Assembly: GCA_916610825.1 (NCBI GenBank)
Contig: OU744446.1
Location: 2,306,501-2,370,500, forward strand
Source: Haliclystus octoradiatus
Lineage: Eukaryota > Cnidaria > Staurozoa > Stauromedusae > Haliclystidae
Reading direction: 5' to 3'
DNA length: 64,000 bases
Every line of letters begins with the position of its first letter. Position 1 is the stretch's first letter. Shown here piece by piece: positions 54,254 to 64,000 of this stretch. The notes beneath the pieces were generated by a model that saw nothing but the letters and a program-made list of their open reading frames with translations, ran no database searches and was not told the DNA's origin. The translations under genes and the position numbers were made by a program.

Positions 54254-57200
54254 ATGGCTGAAGCGTTTGAAATTGTTGTAAATGAAGAAAAATCAGATGA
54301 AATTGTTGAATTGAAATGCCGTCGATGCAGAACTGTTCTCACAACATCAGCTCATTTTGATTCTTCACATAACATTGAAAAGGATTGTTCTTGTGTTTTT
54401 CTTGACACAGAAAGACTGAATGGATGGACAAGTGAAGCTGTGAGAAATGTATGTTGATAATTTAGTAGCCTTACCATTGAAATTTACTAAATACCTAGCC
54501 TACATTAAATCTAGGAGATAGTTATTTACAGCACGCCCCTATCTCTCTGGAAATTACATGAAATACATAGGACAGATATAACCTAATTGAGATATTTATT
54601 TGTTAAATTATCATAGTTGTGTTTTGCTCAACGCGCTTCAAAGCTTTATATGCTCAGTATCTCAGCTGAAAAGAAGAGACATGCTAGCAAAATGTGATGG
54701 AGTTTGAGATCCAACTATACCTGCCTGCAGTGAAGGGCAGTTTTCACAGAGATCTGGGTGCGCAACAGCCGTTAATGTTTGACCTTGAAAGTCTAAATAA
54801 TCTTTGAATCTCGTGTGCGCCATTGCCATAATCTGCAGACTGGCTTGGAGACACGTTGAATGTGGATACTACCTGAAACATAGCCTACACTGTCGCATGC
54901 ACATACGAATCCCATATTCCCATTATACACAAACGAAAAATGAATCTCCACTTAGAATTGTGTGTTAAGCAGATTCAACAAGCAGTGGGTACAACACATT
55001 GCTCTAACCAAATCATCACGGCTCAATACTATATCACAGTAAACCATCACAAGGCTCAAAATTAGATTACGGCTGTTAGGAACCCGTTTGGTACTTGAAG
55101 GGTCCAGTCACATGATACAACCCGGTCTAGTTTCAATACTTTTTGTCTCGTAATTTCTGATCAGTCATGTGGCGTAATGGTTTAGCATCTGGCTAGTGTC
55201 CGGGGTTAGTCTGGTTCAACTCCAGATAGCGTTGTATGATAATATTGCATTTATTAGCATTATTTATGCTTCAATAAAGTTACATATTGTTTCGTAGTGT
55301 TGCTTCAATTATAATCGAAAGAGGAAGGGAGACGCTATCAGCTTGTACAAATATGTACGGCTTCATGCAAATGCTGAGTATTACTGACTTTGCTGTCTAG
55401 CAAAATGTTAAACTTTGTATCTTTTCAATGTTTCATAACATCATAAAGTGATTAACAAAAATAAAATCCATAATTAGATAATTTATCTTTTATTGAACAA
55501 AGTATTTTAACTTCTGTTTCTAAACATTACACTGATAGCAAATGTAATATGCGTTTTGTCTTGATGAAGGGTGGATGGACTTCTGGAAAACTGAAATGTC
55601 CAAAATGTAGTAACAACATTGGTGGAATAAACTATGTAAACCCAACTCCATGCAACTGTGGGATTTCTGAAATGCCATCCGTATGGTTATTGAAAACCAA
55701 AGTTGATGAGAAACAACCACTATCAAAAGCCCATGTTTCCTTTGTTTCGGAAAGGAATGTTCTGAGGCAAAGGATGAATATACAGTCTGCGATAAAGAAA
55801 TCTGACGAGAAACCTGCAGCAGGTGTTAATACAGGTTTATCATATGAAGAGAAATTAAATGTTGGTCATTGCGAGTGTATTCCATGTCATCTGTCTGATG
55901 CTAACAAAATATTTCATGATGAAATCAAAGAAGAATTATCATTAGAAATGTTTGCGTGTCAATGCGGCGAGGAATGTAAAATATCAAATGACAATGTTCA
56001 ATTATGTACAGGTGAATCTGCTGTCTGTCAATTGCGTCGTCATGTCTGTCTTCATGAGGAAATGAAACAAATTCGAGATGAATTAAGTAGACTGACTGCT
56101 GAACGTGATAGGCTAGAAGCACCACAAGGAGAAACCCAGTTGTATAGAGAACAAAGAAGCAAAGACCCTATTGTAGAGAATGCTGCTTCAAAATTGGAAG
56201 ATGTAAGTTCATACATTGTATAATAGCCAAAGTGCTACAATTTGCATATACAGAGAGAAGATTAATAATGATATGTTATAAGTTCATTCAATGATAAAGA
56301 ACAGTAGTAAAACCGAAGATATAAAAGATAACAATAACAATACAATCTAGTTGCTGTAGTGTTTTATCAACCTGACATAATCAATCGCCAAGCACATGCT
56401 TGATGCCTGTTGCACAGGGGGCACAACTGTTAATGTATAAGATACACAGGGTTTAACATAACCAACATTTATAACATAAGATAATATAACATGATACTAT
56501 CTTCACATTTATTTTAGCTCCATTTCAAACATTTTTGAATTCTTTGTTAAAAATATGGCAACGACAACGGGATAGCTTTAATATACAAAAGCGTTCATTC
56601 TATTGAATCAACCCTTTATTCAAAGAAATACCCTTGCCAAGACTACCCAGTTTATGTACAGTTCATGAACAGTTCCTATTCAAAAAAATATTCCTGAACC
56701 AGTTCATGAATGTGAAATTGCCTAAACGTTCATGAACACTTTATGAACAGTTCATTAAAATTTGGCGATTTCCAGTTATGAACTCATAAACCTTATTCAC
56801 AGTGAGTAGGTTTCCCCATATCAGATGTAGATCATTTTTCATAGCATGAGTACATTATAATTCTATTTGATTCGGTAACCATTTTATCAATTGATTGTAT
56901 TTATTTTTTCAGGTTGAAGTCAGTGGACAACATTTGTGCCCTGTCTGTTTAGATTTATTGTATAATCCATTTGAAACACCATGTGAACATGTCTTTTGTG
57001 CGCCTTGTTTGCGACAGTTACATCATGCCTCTGGTGGATGTCCTTTATGCCCTCTCTGTCGCCAACCTGTCCATTTCGTGAGAACTAGATTAGGTATGTA
57101 CATGGTAGGTTATTATGTAGAATAATGAATTTTCTTTATACTTCGTCATTGTGATCATTTCCTTTTACTCAACACAGTCAAACCTGTTATAACGGTCACC

Positions 57201-60200
57201 TCTATACAGCAGCCACGCCACGTCTGCCACAGTGGTCACTCTTGCTATGCCTGAATAGTATTTTCTATTGAATTAGTTGTCAATTTATCTCTCTCTTGTA
57301 GCTGGATGTTATATACAGGTTTCACTGTCTTTAGAATGACATATTCTAACTGATAATACATTGTTACAAAAGTGTAAACTTGGTAATATGACTAGTACAG
57401 GCAAACATTTTGGTGTAATAACTGGGTTGTGACGATAACCGTCCGGAGTGAAATAGAGAGTTTATAGAAAACTGTTCCTGAAAAATTTAGACCAAGGGCC
57501 ACATATCTAAAAAGTCAGGTTTATCCTGCAACTTGAAATTCACTTAAAAGTGTTCATGAATATGTACTCAATACTTTCCTGTTTGTTGTTTTAATCAAAT
57601 TTTATTGTAAATTTTTCAAAAATCCATTGTTCACTGTAAAAGCCACCTTTTGAGAAAATGCTGCATATGAGCTTTATGGTCTTTATCCTAGTAAACATGA
57701 CGCAAACACGAAACATATTTTATTAAAATGTTTGCTTTGTTGTCTTGTGACAAGTTTCAAAGGCATTGCTGTCACAAGGTTCTGCTTTTTATTGTTCTGT
57801 CTGCGATGCAATCTCACATTATCTGCACTTTGCAGCTTTTACGAGAGCTATTCAAACCAGGTGAATTGTGGGATATATGACCAATAAACCCTATCCGATA
57901 TCCTATTCTTCTCTGTTCTGACATTGTTCTGTTGATCAATAGTTTATCACTTGTTATTTGAGTGACCTGCGAATATTGAAAAGATGTAAAATTTAGGGCT
58001 AGCCTATTATGAACATCTAAATTGATCTGACAAAAATAAACCATTTTGATAAATCAAATGCAATCATTCCTTTGGCAATTTTATTAAAAACTTCTCAAAA
58101 TCAAATTAGCTGATGCTGCAGTCGCCAGTATTAAATTAATATTATTAAATCGATCGTTCTGCTGCCATCGATTGTCAAAACGAGACATATCATTAATGAA
58201 AGGGAGGCCATCTCTTTTGTTTGCACAAGTTAACGTAATCATGAAGTAATTAGTAATTAATTACTTTCTTTGGGAAAGTAATTAGTAGACCTAATTGTAA
58301 TCAATTACTTTTTCAGCTGAAGTAATTAGTAACGTAATTAATTACTTTTGAGGAGAAGTAATTTTTTTAATGTAATTTATTACTTTTCCAAAGTAATTCT
58401 CACAGAATTGTTTGAATGGTCCAGAGAGATTTTTATTACAAAATGTTGTTGCATAGTACAAAAATTAAAAGGAGCCAGGCTGGAGTGATTTTTGGGGTCT
58501 CTACAGGCGCGTCATATTTATGTTCTATTTTACTAGTCATAATTCTCATAAACTCTTCATCCTGTCTTTAATTTTTTTTACAGAATTAGAGAAAGAATTA
58601 CAAAATGTTTATCCGTTATTGTATAAGTAAGTAAACATTTAACAATTATCGAACGAGATTGCCCACCACACTGAGAATTATAAGGCCGAGGTGCGTGTTA
58701 TCCGCCGAAGCCGTAATCTGATGTGGATAAGACGAGTTTGATAATTGTTTTATTATTAATCCATACCTTGATTAATCCCTTGAAATATTCAAGAACAACT
58801 GCGTTTTGAGAAATATTACAAATTCATCGAAACAAGTTTGTTAAAATATGTTTTCATAAATACATTTTCCGCACCTAAACTTGATAGTTCTGGCTTCTGT
58901 AATCTAGTAAATCATTATTTTGAAAAGTCAAAAATTTGTAAAACGGAGTTTTTCTATCACGCCAGTCTTGAAACCTTGGAGATGCTATTGTCTCGACATA
59001 TTGTTGTGATGTAATTATCTCGAGCTATATCCCTATTGTCTCGGATTATTGCGTCACGTTCGAAGACAAGGAATTGTTGGTGTTCGATTAACGAATAGAA
59101 AGCAAGAAAACGTTTGAAAAAACTTGCCATTAATAATAATGTGTATTATTGTTGGGCATGAAATCAACTCAAGTATTTGAATGTTTCCTTGAATTTTGAT
59201 AAGCGAAAATTAAAATAGAATTCAAGCCTGAAATCATTAGGTCAACCAGAAAGGAAAGTGATTTTAAAAAGACACTCAATTTTGTTTCAAACTAATTTAA
59301 AAATATATTGAATAATAAAAACTTTGAATATCTACGTCACGAAAATAAACACACGGCACAAATAGTCTTTAAAACATTGAAATTTCCGTCATTTTTAATT
59401 GGATCAGCTTCAAACTCTTTTTCAATCAATTTTTTCAGTTGACATACAACATATCAATCATTACTTTGAAAAATACTTTTTTAGTAGAATCCTCTTAAAT
59501 TAAGCATACCTGAGTTATGGAACAATTCAACCCTGGAAATTTGGACCTGCCAATCACTTTCTAAATTCAAAAACAGTATAAAAACAGTCCTCTTCAAGGA
59601 AGCTTATTATTTATAAAGTCAATACCCTTCGACAAACATGTCTTTTATTTTAATTGTAATTATAATTTTTATTTTTTTCAAGTGATTTGTACATAAAATA
59701 AATAAAGATAAATAAATATAAATAAAAATAGACATATTTTTGTGAAGCGCCATTGGATTATACAGTACTAAGAAATTGCGCTATGAAAATCCATTATTAT
59801 TATTATAATTATTAATAAGGCAATGTACATGTAACTATTTTCATTTTCTAACTTTCGAATCGGATTTGGTACTTAGTAATCCGAATGTTAAAAAAATTTT
59901 CCGATATCAATCCGATCCTCATATCAAACCTGCTATAACCGTCACATGTCTATGATGGCAATCCTAGCAATGCCAACAATTGTATTTGCTATTGAATATT
60001 TTTTATATAAAGGCCATCCATCTGCATATAGTTGTTAATTTATCCACCACTCATAGCTGGCTGTTATATACAGGTTTCACTGTATCATTTTGAATCAACC
60101 CTGTATATAAATATCACCTGCATATAGTGGTCAATTTATCTACCTCTCATAGCTGGCTGTTATATACAGGTTTCACTGTATCATTTTGAATCAACCCTGT

Positions 60201-61244
60201 ATATAAATATCACCTGCATATAGTGGTCAATTTATCTACCTCTCATAGCAGGATGGTATATACAGGTTCCACTGTATTATATTTAATCAACCCTGTATAT
60301 AAAGGCCACCTGCATATAGTGGTCAATTTATCTACCTCTCATAGCAGGATGTTATATACAGGTTCCACTGTATTATATTTAATCAACCCTGCCTATGAAG
60401 GCCACCTGCATATAATGGTCAATTTATCAACCTCTCATAGCTGGCTGTTATATACAGGTTCCACTGTATTATATTGAATCAACCCTGTATATGAAGGCCA
60501 CCTGCATATAGTGGTCAATTTATCAACCTCTCATAGCTGGCTGTTATATACAGGTTCCACTGTATTATATTGAATCAACCCTATATATGAAGGCCACCTG
60601 TCTATAGTGGTCAATTTATCTGCCTCTCATAGCTGGCTGTTATATGCAGGCTCCACTGTATAATTTTGAATCAAACCTGTATATGAAGGCCACCTGCATA
60701 TAGTGGTCAATTTCTCTACCTCTTGTAGCTGGTTGTTATTCACAGGTTTCACTGTATTATTCATGTTTTTGTATATAGGAATCGCCATCGATTTGAATCA
60801 TGTCGTCCGTGTCGTCTTTGGCCATTACCCTCTCCGTCCAATACAACATTTTCTTTGCTAGATGACAATAGATCACCTCATCAACGTCGACAATATCATC
60901 GTGTTATGCATTCACCAAATTCTAATGATACAAATTATCTATGGATTTTACTTGCTGATACATTATCCACAGTTAAATTAGTTGTTTTATTATTTTGTCA
61001 TTTATTATTATTACTTGTATTTCATCAAGATTCTGTTACAACACAAAATGATACGAGTGTTCGTCGTTCAGCGCAGCATATTGCATTGTTATTATTTTCA
61101 TTAACAATAACGTGTGTTCTAATTTTAGCTGGAGGTGCTTTATTAGTGTATGCTTTTGATTTTGTTAAATTAGCTCTCGTAATTGTGTTGTGTTATGCAG
61201 GTCTTGTTAAACTTGTTATAGCTGTCGCAACGGATCGTGAATAA
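54254..61244 (+). CDS. RNF180: RNF180-like membrane-anchored RING E3 ubiquitin ligase, complete
   Basis: RNF180 (Rines) is a membrane RING-type E3 that transfers ubiquitin from an E2 to substrates. Exons 54254-54448, 55570-56202, 56913-57093, 58584-58626 and 60779-61244 join without phase conflict to 505 residues plus TAA (human is 592). The N-terminal Cys-rich module (LKCRRCRTVLTTS, then WTSGKLKCPKC and NPTPCNCG) matches the RNF180 N-terminal zinc-like region. A Cys/His-rich and coiled-coil stretch (HEEMKQIRDELSRLTAERDR) follows. The C3HC4 RING has C285, C288, C300, H302, C305, C308, C322 and C325. Next is the conserved post-RING segment (ELEKELQNVYP, RLWPLPSP) and a hydrophobic C-terminus with two or three predicted TM helices (VKLVVLLFCHLLLLLVF; ALLLFSLTITCVLILAGGAL; KLALVIVLCYAGLVKLVIAV). 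The exon 2 acceptor at 55570 is the least certain boundary. Confidence 0.93.
55165..55237 (+). other. tRNA-like sequence, probably a SINE head or pseudogene
   Basis: GTGGCGTAATGGTTTAGCA resembles an A box. TCTGG-TTCAACT-CCAGA forms a perfect T arm, and CTGG-CTAGTGT-CCGG an anticodon arm whose loop would read AGT. The flanking 7-nt segments do not pair as an acceptor stem, so it should not be a working tRNA. In RNF180 intron 1. Confidence 0.45.
56640..56800. repeat. TTCATGAAC-type repeat element
   Basis: GTACAGTTCATGAACAGTTC and AACGTTCATGAACACTTTAT; a diverged relative of 51020-51294. In RNF180 intron 2. Confidence 0.6.
57175..57329. mobile_element. pogo-like MITE copy, internally deleted
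   Basis: CAGTCAAACCTGTTATAACG at the left, TATACAGGTTTCACTGT at the right; about 25 bp shorter than the full family. It lies 80 bases beyond the RING exon. Confidence 0.85.
57700..58403. mobile_element. Truncated inverted copy of the 844-bp hAT-type element
   Basis: TTGCTTTGTTGTCTTGTGAC and the TAATTACTT-rich right end are the reverse complement of 6020-6863. The outer CAGTG end of the left side is missing. In RNF180 intron 3, it ends about 180 bases from exon 4. Confidence 0.75.
59500..59820 (+). mobile_element. LINE 3' end with short ATT tail
   Basis: The frame ELWNNSTLEIWTCQSLSKFK, then NSIKTVLFKEAYYL and stop, resembles the degenerate C-terminus of a non-LTR reverse transcriptase ORF. 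It is followed by GTGAAGCGCCATTGGATT ... TTGCGCTATGAAAATCC and (ATT)n, a typical L2/CR1-like 3' end. In RNF180 intron 4. Confidence 0.6.
59925..60762. repeat. Pogo-like MITE whose right part is amplified as a 96-bp tandem array
   Basis: After a degraded left end (about 59925) the block TAGCTGGCTGTTATATACAG recurs in strict register: the GGCTGT, GGATGG, GGATGT or GGTTGT word starts at 60059, 60155, 60251, 60347, 60443, 60539, 60635 and 60731, all spaced 96 bp. The array ends about 17 bases before the acceptor of the last RNF180 exon. Confidence 0.94.
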
Positions 61245-62706
61245 TCTATATTATAGAATGTTTTTATTATAATTCTTGAAAATATTTGATAGGAATTAAT
61301 AATATATTTTGTAGTAAAATCTGTTTTAAGTTATCTGTATCAGAAGTTTAATTATATATATGATTTTAAAATTATTCATTACGTAATCCTTACAGCTATT
61401 TGAAATAGATTATTGATTTCGACTATTTATTGTACAACATTCCACAAAACAAATGGATTAGCATTCAAGTTGTTTGAACTTTAACAAGAAATTACTGATT
61501 CGTTAATCGTTATAATTCTGTTACATTTGAACCTCGAGACATCGATTCGTTTATCAGATCCAAGATTATAGGCTAGTCGAATCGAATGGTAAGCAGAATA
61601 TTCAACAGGCTGCAGGGCGTCATGCGCAGTAGAACCCTGTCCCGTCTGATAATTTTGGCCACATCTGAATACATCTCGCACTTTATTTCGTTTTGATTTG
61701 AATTTCAAATTTTGACTTGACTTTGAGATTTCTTATGGCCAGAAAAAATGGCGGTCTTGTCGGAAATTGATGAGATTGAAGATTCAACATAAAGACTTTC
61801 GACAATCTTCATATATTATATTTTGTGTAGAAATGAAGTTCTTATCCTGCTCATCGTAGAATTCCAGTATAATTGATGTTTTCTTTGCTCGTCAACGCTG
61901 TTGATATATAGATCTATAGCCCAATATAATGAGCTGAAAATGTAGACTAACTTAATCATTATCAAGAGACGTTGGCTTCTTTTTATGTAGCCTGAAATTC
62001 GGACAGGGTAAGATGTTTGAAGAATTAACATACAATAAGGTGTAACCTAACTCATCTTTTAATGGTTAGATTCCAATATCAAAAGTTTTTGATTCAAAAC
62101 ACGATTAGACAAATAGCCTGACATTAAAAAGTAAGTTAGGAATTCTCAATCAACTAGGCCCAATAATGACAGTTCGCCTAATGAGTCACTGTTTATATTA
62201 TAATGTGATATATTTTGTCAACTAAAGTTGACATTGAAGGGTGAATAAAGGAAAGTTCTTGGCCTCCACTTACATTATAGACTTGTAGGTTGTAACTTGT
62301 AAGTGTAAGGTTGTAGCCTAAGCCTATAAATATTGTAGACTACTGTAGTGCATGATTAACTAACATGTATCTGTATGCCTCTTGCCTAGTGTGTTCATGT
62401 TCAATTCTCCAACACAGGCCGGTGTCTGTAACTTGTCTACAGATGTGCTGCGCCAGATTGGAAAGTTTGCTGTTTGCGGGTAACATATTGGCCGCGGCTG
62501 AAATTCCAGCTGCGCATTCCATAATTGTATCCGTATTTTGAAAGAAAGTGAAATATTTTCCATGAAAATTTAGAAGTTATATCTAAAATGTGCCTACATA
62601 TATCATCCACCTGCGCAAAATTACACCAGAATTTGGCTTTCAGCCTCACATTTTCCGAGAAAAAATACGATCTTGGTCGCGCACAATGCATTCTTTCCAA
62701 TCTGGG
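61245..62706. other. RNF180 3' flank, no gene seen
   Basis: AT-rich sequence without recognisable exons on either strand. No clear AATAAA appears close to the stop codon; the first is near 62243, so the RNF180 3' end is unresolved. Confidence 0.45.
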
Positions 62707-62710
62707 TGCT

Positions 62711-63392
62711 GCGTGCGTTTACAGGAAGTAATTCATAATCTATCATCTTTTTGACTACGACCTTCGCTTACGAACTTTAGCGTCTCGATGTTATGAAAAA
62801 AGTTCTTGCTTGGCTAAACTTGGCAGATTGTTGGGGATTTAATACTCAGGGCTTAATATAATATTTGATAAATATACTAATATTTTGATTATTAAACATT
62901 CATCATTTGACCGCTAAATAATGATATTAATGACAACTATAACGTTTTATGACATTACTGTGTTATATACAGTATTAAACATATATACCAGTTTCAAATT
63001 AAAAATTTTAAACTTATTTTTGCTGTATTTTTACTAATTTCAAGGCAATGTATGTGTCACATTGATGATATTGATACAGACTTGGATAAACATTTCAGGA
63101 CTTTCTAACCCCTGCAAATAATTGTGTTTTCGTGTGATGGATTTCCTGCCAAATCAAGTTCAACAATTTATGGAAAATTCTTAGCTATACGGCTCTACTT
63201 TTTAATCTGTTGATAAATTATTCAAGTCTGGAACTTGGTCTCGAATAAAGTTCTCGTCAATTGAGACATGACAGCAACTGCCAAATTTAGCCAAGCCAGA
63301 ACTTTTTCATAACATCGAGACGCTAAAATTTGTAAGCGAAGGTCGTAGTCAAAAAGGTTACAGATTATGGCGTATTTTCTGTAAACGCACGC
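62711..63392. mobile_element. Inverted-repeat element, ~680 bp
   Basis: Left arm about 62711-62831 (GCGTGCGTTTACAG, then TTTGACTACGACCTTCGCTT, AGCGTCTCGATGTTATGAAA) is repeated in reverse complement at about 63277-63392. The 445-bp centre has no ORF of note. I could not recognise a target duplication. Confidence 0.8.
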
Positions 63393-64000
63393 AAGTTACA
63401 GACATCGAATATAGGCTATACAATAAATTTGGAAAAACAAATTTTGCCTAAATATTAACATTATTCTATGTGACAGATAAAGAGCAATTTGCCTATTTGG
63501 CAAAATTGAGCAATTTTTACGTAATGTAGCATCTGAAGCAGCACCATGGTTTATTAAGGGATTACATCACTCTTGTGAGTGGGTTATCGGAATTTAGATC
63601 CACGAGTTCACTAACAACAAACGCGAAATCCATATCGTACACGAGGCCGCCGATAATTATTCAAAATAAGTCCAAAATACCAAAATATGACATTTTCATA
63701 CAATGCAAATGGATGTCAAATCATTATTTCGAAATAATATTTTAATTTGCTGAGAATCCTTAGAAAATCAATAATAGGAAGAATTTAAACCATAAGGACT
63801 AGGTTGTCAATGTAAATCCGACCGTACAGGCATAATGTGAACTACTGATTGCCTGAGCGTTGTGACCATCGGAAATGCGACCTCAGGAAAGCGACCACCT
63901 ATAATCAATATCAGCGAGACAACAATATTGGATCAATGTGTTACTTCTACATTTACTGGTAAGCCATACATACACCAGATGAAATATCAAGTAACTATTC
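63393..64000. other. No feature recognised
   Basis: AT-rich sequence. A faint pogo-like MITE echo (GTGACCATCGGAAATGCGAC) occurs near 63860. Nothing else supported. Confidence 0.4.

Noticed and set aside
55165..55237. Functional tRNA-Thr (AGT)
   Set aside because: The T and anticodon arms pair, but the acceptor stem cannot form; more likely a SINE or pseudogene.
60223..60477. Tandemly repeated 84-residue ORF
   Set aside because: Translation of the 96-bp array; since 96 is divisible by three the frame stays open without coding meaning.

Overview
This is AT-rich, intron-rich animal nuclear DNA. It carries one gene end, three apparently complete multi-exon genes and one intronless ORF, all with GT-AG introns that I joined by reading phase. 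The proteins are metazoan: Cdc34-type E2, semaphorin, GBA2 and RNF180. Introns are mostly 0.2-3 kb and crowded with short non-autonomous transposons. An invertebrate deuterostome fits, and an ascidian tunicate is my best guess. That is inference from gene content and texture, not a species identification.

Layout. (1) 1-3772: no recognisable gene, dominated by a 2 kb inverted-repeat element with TTAA flanks. (2) 3773-8561 (+): the last four exons of a Cdc34/UBE2R ubiquitin-conjugating enzyme; the 5' exons lie outside the window. (3) 11023-12000 (-): an intronless Myb/SANT-like DNA-binding ORF of a transposon-related type. (4) 30083-13229 (-): a transmembrane semaphorin in 21 recognised coding exons (signal peptide, Sema, PSI, two Ig-like exons, TM, short tail), with one unresolved junction. 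(5) 53740-32676 (-): a complete 20-exon GBA2-like non-lysosomal glucosylceramidase that joins in frame to 900 residues. (6) 54254-61244 (+): a complete five-exon RNF180-like membrane RING E3 ligase of 505 residues, head-to-head with GBA2 across about 0.5 kb that holds a perfect NRF1-type palindrome. (7) 61245-64000: no gene seen; one inverted-repeat element.

The genes do not form a pathway. Two (Cdc34 E2, RNF180 E3) belong to the ubiquitin system, and GBA2/RNF180 probably share a promoter. The remaining structure is repeats: about 15 copies of a pogo-like ~180 bp MITE, several hAT-type MITEs with exact 8-bp target duplications, TTAA-flanked foldback elements, tRNA-derived SINEs, two LINE 3' ends, long (AAT)n arrays, and tandem arrays with exact 96, 131 and 65 bp periods. 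The most notable signal is a dispersed set of short inverted-repeat elements that carry hammerhead-ribozyme cores: three with complete cores and at least three decayed. They lie in or near semaphorin and GBA2 introns.
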